Shown here one piece after another: positions 23,933-28,118 of a stretch of DNA of 28,118 nucleotides (position 1 is its first letter; each line of letters starts with the position of its first letter). The notes under the pieces were generated by a model that searched no databases, was not told the DNA's origin, and worked only from the letters and a program-made list of their open reading frames with translations. The stretch covers positions 1-28,118 of the forward strand of contig CALKUQ010000026.1 of assembly GCA_937996705.1 (NCBI GenBank), in the 5' to 3' direction. The DNA comes from an uncultured Chlamydiae bacterium (GTDB lineage Bacteria; Chlamydiota; Chlamydiia; Chlamydiales; 2-12-FULL-49-11). Both the position numbers and the translations under genes were made by a program.

Positions 23933-24515
23933 CATGGCATTACTTGTAGTGCTGTTTGTCTTTGCTGTAAAGCCGGCAACACTTCAAGAAGTAGCTAAAG
24001 TTAATTTGACCCCAGAAAAACGGCCTGAAAAAATTCCAGTAATTCATGAAAAAGCAACCCTAGACCAAGTCGATAATTTATTGAGTAAATTTGTTGCTGA
24101 AGAGGTGAAGGCTCAGGTGGATGCCCAAATAGTCCCTGCAGAAAAACCACAAGTTGAGCGGACAAATACGCTAGAAATTATCGTAAAACAAGGGGATAGT
24201 CTTGATAAAATTGCAAAAAATTATCGAACCTCTGTCAGCGAACTTATGAAGATCAATCGATTAGTCGATAGTAGGTTGCATATCGGACAAATTTTGTATG
24301 TTCCTGAAGTCGAACAAATTGTAGAGTCAAAGCCAGTGCCTGCCTCTCCGTCGACCAATTCTAATTTAAAGTACTATATCGTTAAGCATGGAGATAATCC
24401 TTGGACGATAGCCATTAAAAATGGGATTAAAGTAGAAGAGCTCTTAAAGCTAAATAATCTAGATGAGAGTAAAGCAAAAAAACTTAAGCCTGGCGATAAG
24501 CTCAGAATCCAATGA
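23892..24515 (+). CDS. Membrane-anchored LysM protein (chlamydial NlpD-like)
   Basis: This 207-residue protein has one N-terminal membrane anchor (about residues 7-26), a charged linker and two LysM domains. The first runs at about 92-138 (EIIVKQGDSLDKIAKNYRTS, ending LYVPE) and the second at 160-207 (KYYIVKHGDNPWTIAIKNG, ending KLRIQ). LysM domains bind peptidoglycan glycan chains. Its place between murD and ftsW matches the nlpD gene of Chlamydia, but no M23/LytM peptidase domain is present, so it cannot itself be a canonical peptidoglycan hydrolase. A septal scaffold or activator role is inferred. The GTG start at 23892 overlaps murD by 41 bases and has an AAGGG ribosome-binding site. Confidence 0.85.
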   Translation: MNRRDTILISVLVNMALLVVLFVFAVKPATLQEVAKVNLTPEKRPEKIPVIHEKATLDQVDNLLSKFVAEEVKAQVDAQIVPAEKPQVERTNTLEIIVKQGDSLDKIAKNYRTSVSELMKINRLVDSRLHIGQILYVPEVEQIVESKPVPASPSTNSNLKYYIVKHGDNPWTIAIKNGIKVEELLKLNNLDESKAKKLKPGDKLRIQ

Positions 24516-25615
24516 AGACAAGATTTTGGTTATTTGTCACTATAGTCGCAATCTTTTTAATGGGTGTGATTATGGTATACAATACCACTTCTGCAGAGGT
24601 GATTGATAAACATTTGGCAACTCAGCCCTATGTATCAATGGGAAAGCAGATTGCTTTTTGTCTTTTTGGCGCTTTTATCGGGTACTTAATATATCTTTTT
24701 GGATATAAAAATCTGATAAATAATGCTTATCTACTTCTGGGGCTATCGGTTGTCCTTTTAATTTTAGTATTTATCCCTAAAATTGGGATGCAGATCAATG
24801 GGGCTAGAAGGTGGATTAACTGCTTTGGCATTTCCTTGCAACCCTCTGAATTTGTGAAAATCGTACTCCCTCTTTTTTATTTAAAGTTGCTATCTTCCCT
24901 CAAACAAAAACTCACGTTTAGAATCTTTTTTTTCTGGCAATTTTTACTTTTGGCCCCTATTTTACTCATAATGATTGAGCCTGATAATGGAACGGCTGCA
25001 ATTTTATTAACAACGATTGTAGTTTTGTATTTTATCACAGAGGTGAGATGGCTCTATTGGGTAGTTCCTATTATAATTGTTACAGGCATGGCGGTGACGT
25101 TGGCTTTAAGCATGAAACACGTAGCCGATCGAATCCATATTTATCTCCATCCAGAGGCCGATCTTTTAGGGAAAGGCCACCAGCCCTATCAGGCAAAAAT
25201 TGCCACGGGTTCTGGGGGACTTCTAGGGAAAGGACTGGGGGAGAGTTTACAAAAATACAACTACTTGCCTGAAGCTAGAAGCGATTATATTGCAGCTATT
25301 TATGCGGAAGAATTTGGATTTTTAGGGATGCTAATCTTGATAGTGTTATATATGGGAATTGCTGTGTTTGGATTCAGAATTGGAGCGTTTGCAAAAGATC
25401 AAGAAGGGTATTATCTTGCCACTATTTACACGTTTATGATTTCGTTGCAGGCATTTTTAAATTTGGGAGTGGTCTCAGGTCTTCTTCCGAGTAAGGGGAC
25501 TAACTTGCCTTTTTTTAGCCAAGGGGGCTCTTCCCTTCTCGCAAATATTTTTATGATTGCAATTATTATGAATGTACAAAGACAAGGGGTCGAGTGCGTA
25601 AAAAAATTGTCATAG
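24512..25615 (+). CDS. ftsW: SEDS-family septal peptidoglycan polymerase FtsW
   Basis: FtsW polymerises lipid II into glycan strands at the division septum together with a class B penicillin-binding protein. The 367-residue protein has about ten membrane helices and the SEDS signatures: INGARRWINCFGISLQPSEF, LQKYNYLPEARSDYI (with the catalytic-type Asp) and the C-terminal GLLPSKGTNLPFFSQGGSS. RodA is the main alternative. Operon position between the LysM gene and murG favours FtsW. The ATG overlaps the LysM stop (ATGA), and its end overlaps murG by 22 bases, showing tight translational coupling. Confidence 0.94.
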   Translation: MKTRFWLFVTIVAIFLMGVIMVYNTTSAEVIDKHLATQPYVSMGKQIAFCLFGAFIGYLIYLFGYKNLINNAYLLLGLSVVLLILVFIPKIGMQINGARRWINCFGISLQPSEFVKIVLPLFYLKLLSSLKQKLTFRIFFFWQFLLLAPILLIMIEPDNGTAAILLTTIVVLYFITEVRWLYWVVPIIIVTGMAVTLALSMKHVADRIHIYLHPEADLLGKGHQPYQAKIATGSGGLLGKGLGESLQKYNYLPEARSDYIAAIYAEEFGFLGMLILIVLYMGIAVFGFRIGAFAKDQEGYYLATIYTFMISLQAFLNLGVVSGLLPSKGTNLPFFSQGGSSLLANIFMIAIIMNVQRQGVECVKKLS

Positions 25616-26571
25616 CTGTTGGTGGAACAGGGGGGCATGTGCTTCCCGCAATGAAAATCGGAAAGAGACTTTCAGACAAATTTGATCTTGTTTATATGGG
25701 GGTAGGTCTATCTAAAAATGAGTTTTTTGATAAAGAAGTTGGTCCCTTCAAAGATGTGGAAGGAGGGGGTAAATCGCTTGGGTTTTTCAAATGCATCCTA
25801 AACAATATTAAAGGGATCCTTGAGGCTAGGAAGTTTTTGCACGAAATTAAACCTGAAAAAGTAATTGGATTTGGCAGTTATCACAGTTTTCCTGTGTTAG
25901 CTGCAGCTGCTTATTTAGGGATTTCCTACGATCTATTTGAATTTAATGTCATTCCAGGGAGAGTGAATCGTCTTTTTTCAAAAGGGGCAAAAAAAGTGTT
26001 TATTCATTTTCAACCTCAGAAAAAAAGGCTTCGAGGAAATTTAATTCCGATTGATTTTGCTTTTGAAGATCATTCTTTAGTTTCTCAGCAAAGTGCAAGA
26101 ATTCATTTTGGATTGGAGGCTGAAAAAAAGACAATTCTCGTCTTTGGTGGTTCCCAAGGGGCTAGAGCTATTAACGAAGCAATCAACGAAGTAAGGGATC
26201 AATTAACAGATCAATTTCAATTTCTGCACTTTTCCGGAACTCCCTTTTGCAATCGGATGGATCTTGCATGGACAGCTTCTGATTTTGCTATTTGCCGTTC
26301 AGGGGCAGGGGCTATGCGTGAAATTCTTATTTATGAAAAGCCAGCAATTCTTATTCCCTATCCCAATGCAAAAGACGATCACCAAACGTATAATGCAAAT
26401 TACATGAAAGATATTGTGAAAGGGGCGTATCATATAAAGCAATCAGAGATCTCTCCAGAGCTTCTTAAGAAAACTATCATGAATATGTACGAAAAACTCC
26501 CTACTATCAAAGCTCATATTGCAGCGTATAAAGCTGAAAAGAAAAACGATTCATTTCTTAACCATATCTAA
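25594..26571 (+). CDS. murG: UDP-GlcNAc--MurNAc-pentapeptide-PP-undecaprenol GlcNAc transferase, shortened
   Basis: MurG adds GlcNAc to lipid I, giving lipid II, on the cytoplasmic face of the membrane. It has the N-terminal loop GGTGGH (residues 10-15), GGSQGAR (185-191), RSGA with Glu243 in the donor site, and QTYNA (264-268). The usual HEQN motif reads FEFN (115-118). The stretch between GGSQGAR and RSGA is about 21 residues shorter than in E. coli, with the gap near SGT-PFCN (214-220). Total length is 325 against about 355. The GTG at 25594 has AAGGGG upstream and overlaps ftsW by 22 bases. It ends the plus-strand run; the murC-ddl fusion that follows in Chlamydia is absent. Confidence 0.93.
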   Translation: MRKKIVIAVGGTGGHVLPAMKIGKRLSDKFDLVYMGVGLSKNEFFDKEVGPFKDVEGGGKSLGFFKCILNNIKGILEARKFLHEIKPEKVIGFGSYHSFPVLAAAAYLGISYDLFEFNVIPGRVNRLFSKGAKKVFIHFQPQKKRLRGNLIPIDFAFEDHSLVSQQSARIHFGLEAEKKTILVFGGSQGARAINEAINEVRDQLTDQFQFLHFSGTPFCNRMDLAWTASDFAICRSGAGAMREILIYEKPAILIPYPNAKDDHQTYNANYMKDIVKGAYHIKQSEISPELLKKTIMNMYEKLPTIKAHIAAYKAEKKNDSFLNHI

Positions 26572-26578
26572 CGGGGTT

Positions 26579-27994
26579 TCAAGCGATCGCTTTAGCCATG
26601 TGGCGAAAAATAATACAATGAAAAGGGACAAGAGTGTACCAGTAGAGGTAGCCAAAGAGCCCCTTAGGACGAAAGGTTGCTGTTTGTATGAGTTTGGTTT
26701 TGTCTTCAGAAAGTTTAAATTCTAACCAGGCCTCCCCAGGCATTTTCATTTGAGCGTATAAAATCAGATGAACCTCTTTTTTGTCGGCTAAAATGACCCT
26801 CCAAAAATCTAAAGAATCCCCAATTTCTAGTTGTGTAGGGTGAGGTCTACCCCTATTGAATCCGGCTCCCCCTACAAGTTTATCAAGAAAGCCTCGGATT
26901 TTCCAAGCCCAATTCATAGAATACCAGCCTCGATCCCCGCCAATCGACCAAATTTTTTCTCTCACCTCTCCGAGCGATCTTGTAATAGGTACGATTTTAA
27001 TATCTTTTAGGCAACCCTCTTGAGGTACATCTACCCCATTAATGTGGGTTTTTAAATCCCAAGCATCCATCCAAGAGGAGACTACTTCATTTTGTGCAAT
27101 TCTTTGAAAAGCGTAGCTCAGAGCCCCTTCATAACGGGCGCATTTATGAGGTAAAATGGTGTCGATAGCCATATTGAGCTTTCGTGTGTTTTGTTTCATG
27201 CTCTCAACAAGATAGCTGCAAATTGAAAATTTAACCGAAGTAATAAATACAAGCCAATAGCTAGAGAGTCTTGGGGTGAGGAAGGGTACATTGATGATAT
27301 ATCTTCTTAAGTCACGAAATTGGGCATACCGTAACAAGACTTCTCTAAAAGACATCACCTCCGGTCCCCCAATATCGTAGGTGTTTCCGAAAGTATCTTT
27401 GTTTAATAAAACGCCTGATAAATAAAACAAAACATCAGTAATCCAAATCGGTTGACACTCATTTTTTACCCATTTTGGAGCCACCATAATAGGAAGCTTT
27501 TCCGTTAAATCTCTTATAATTTCAAAGGAGGCGCTTCCTGCACCAATTATAATGCTTGCTCTAAGTACCGTGCACGGAATTTTTCCCTTTTGTAACAGCT
27601 TTTCTACCTGAAGTCGGGCTTTGAGATGGGGTGATAGTTTTTTCTCATCTTCAACAATTCCGCTTAAGTAAATTACTTGTTTACAACTTGTTGTTTCAAT
27701 TGCGGTGAGAAAGTTTTTTGCAACCTGATTCTCTTTTTTTTTCAAATTTTCGTAAGTTTCTGCCATAGAATGGACAAAATAATAGGCAGCATCTAAATTT
27801 TCAGGAAAGAGGGGTAAGGTTTCTTTATTTGCTAAATCGCCAACAATTATATGAATTCGTTCATGTTTTGAAAAAATAAATTGGGCTCTTCCATTACGTA
27901 CAAGTGCGTAGACAGTATGGCCCTCTTCTAGAAGTTTATAGATAAGTCTTTTTCCAACAAAGCCATTAGCTCCAGTAACGAGAATCGCGCCCAT
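26579..27994 (-). CDS. NAD(P)-binding oxidoreductase, YbjT-like, with DUF2867-type C-terminus
   Basis: This 471-residue protein matches E. coli YbjT over its whole length. It has an N-terminal extended-SDR Rossmann domain with the cofactor motif GANGFVGKRL, then VYALVRN and YFVHSMAE, and conserved LRASIIIGAGSASFEIIRDL. The C-terminal region (about residues 320-471) has the DUF2867-like IWSIGGDRGWYSMNWAWKIR, GRPHPTQLEIGDSLDFWRVI and MAKAIA. Enzymatic activity of this family is not established; a quinone, lipid or nucleotide-sugar substrate is possible. It converges on murG with a gap of only 7 bases. A TATAGA ends 8 bases before the ATG, and no Shine-Dalgarno sequence is seen. Confidence 0.88.
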   Translation of the reverse strand: MGAILVTGANGFVGKRLIYKLLEEGHTVYALVRNGRAQFIFSKHERIHIIVGDLANKETLPLFPENLDAAYYFVHSMAETYENLKKKENQVAKNFLTAIETTSCKQVIYLSGIVEDEKKLSPHLKARLQVEKLLQKGKIPCTVLRASIIIGAGSASFEIIRDLTEKLPIMVAPKWVKNECQPIWITDVLFYLSGVLLNKDTFGNTYDIGGPEVMSFREVLLRYAQFRDLRRYIINVPFLTPRLSSYWLVFITSVKFSICSYLVESMKQNTRKLNMAIDTILPHKCARYEGALSYAFQRIAQNEVVSSWMDAWDLKTHINGVDVPQEGCLKDIKIVPITRSLGEVREKIWSIGGDRGWYSMNWAWKIRGFLDKLVGGAGFNRGRPHPTQLEIGDSLDFWRVILADKKEVHLILYAQMKMPGEAWLEFKLSEDKTKLIQTATFRPKGLFGYLYWYTLVPFHCIIFRHMAKAIA

Positions 27995-28044
27995 AGCTGA
28001 AATCTATAGGATCATCGATTTTTTTTCGACCTAATCTTTCTTTG

Positions 28045-28118
28045 TCAGAAATTTCTATACTCATTCCAAATGAATCTTACCCATCTTTCATTACCTGCAT
28101 CTTCATCTTTAAAATTGC
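28045..28118 (-). CDS. C-terminal end of an unidentified gene (partial)
   Basis: On the minus strand one frame stays open from the window edge to a TGA at 28047-28045. It encodes 23 residues beginning NFKDEDAGNERW and ending in NEYRNF. The charged and aromatic composition looks like real protein, and it lies 50 bases upstream of the YbjT-like gene on the same strand. The fragment is too short to identify. An alternative is an ATG at 28070 on the plus strand preceded by TATACT, which is open to the edge but less protein-like. Confidence 0.4.
   Translation of the reverse strand, partial: NFKDEDAGNERWVRFIWNEYRNF

Noticed and set aside
28070..28118. Plus-strand start of a gene at the window end (ATG at 28070 with TATACT 8 bases upstream)
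   Set aside because: The opposite strand carries a more protein-like C-terminal tail; only 16 codons are visible and no Shine-Dalgarno sequence is present. It cannot be excluded.

Overview
The window is about 28 kb of AT-rich bacterial chromosome that looks like an environmental, amoeba-associated member of the Chlamydiota (Parachlamydia/Simkania/Waddlia type) rather than Chlamydia itself. The evidence is the murF-mraY / murD-LysM(NlpD-like)-ftsW-murG order beside a degenerate third GroEL paralogue and a metallophosphoesterase, and a dnaX-ybaB pair, all of which are chlamydial arrangements. Added to these are genes typical of amoeba symbionts (ankyrin-repeat proteins, an F-box) and genes Chlamydiaceae lack (cyclopropane fatty acid synthase, sulfatase, YbjT-like oxidoreductase). 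No phage genes, transposase, CRISPR array or rRNA were seen.

Layout. 1-2.1 kb: the 3' part of an ankyrin-repeat gene entered through a six-copy 9-bp tandem repeat, then an unrecognised secreted or membrane-anchored protein. 2.3-6.1 kb: a 7TM-HD (PgpH-type, c-di-AMP phosphodiesterase family) membrane protein divergent from dnaX-ybaB, with overlapping divergent promoters. 6.1-6.5 kb: a gene-free stretch with small hairpins and a promoter for a 98-aa orphan. 6.8-9.7 kb (minus): phosphohexomutase, YkgJ-type cysteine-cluster protein and metallophosphoesterase. 9.7-10.5 kb: two small orphans, divergent. 10.45-14.4 kb (minus): tRNA-Cys, rsmI, groEL3-like, GT9-like glycosyltransferase and cfa. 14.5-26.6 kb: the peptidoglycan/division cluster. 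26.6-28.1 kb (minus): a YbjT-like oxidoreductase and the tail of another gene.

The peptidoglycan cluster is split. murF and mraY overlap by 4 bp, but about 5.8 kb then intervenes before murD. This block holds a lipoprotein sulfatase and a 743-aa orphan on the minus strand, a perfect 39-bp inverted repeat, and an F-box plus ankyrin protein whose stop is 4 bases from the murD start. From murD onward the genes overlap (murD/LysM, LysM/ftsW, ftsW/murG). An apparent host-directed effector gene may therefore share a transcript with lipid II synthesis and septal genes. MurD and MurG, and to a lesser extent MurF, are shorter than usual; MurD lacks the central HNxxN region.

Translation signals fall into two classes. 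Several small or accessory genes have clear Shine-Dalgarno sequences. dnaX, the phosphohexomutase and groEL3-like (and more weakly the metallophosphoesterase and YbjT-like genes) have a -10 hexamer only 7-9 bases before the ATG, which predicts leaderless mRNAs. All function calls come from reading motifs and remembered family sequences; no database search was run.
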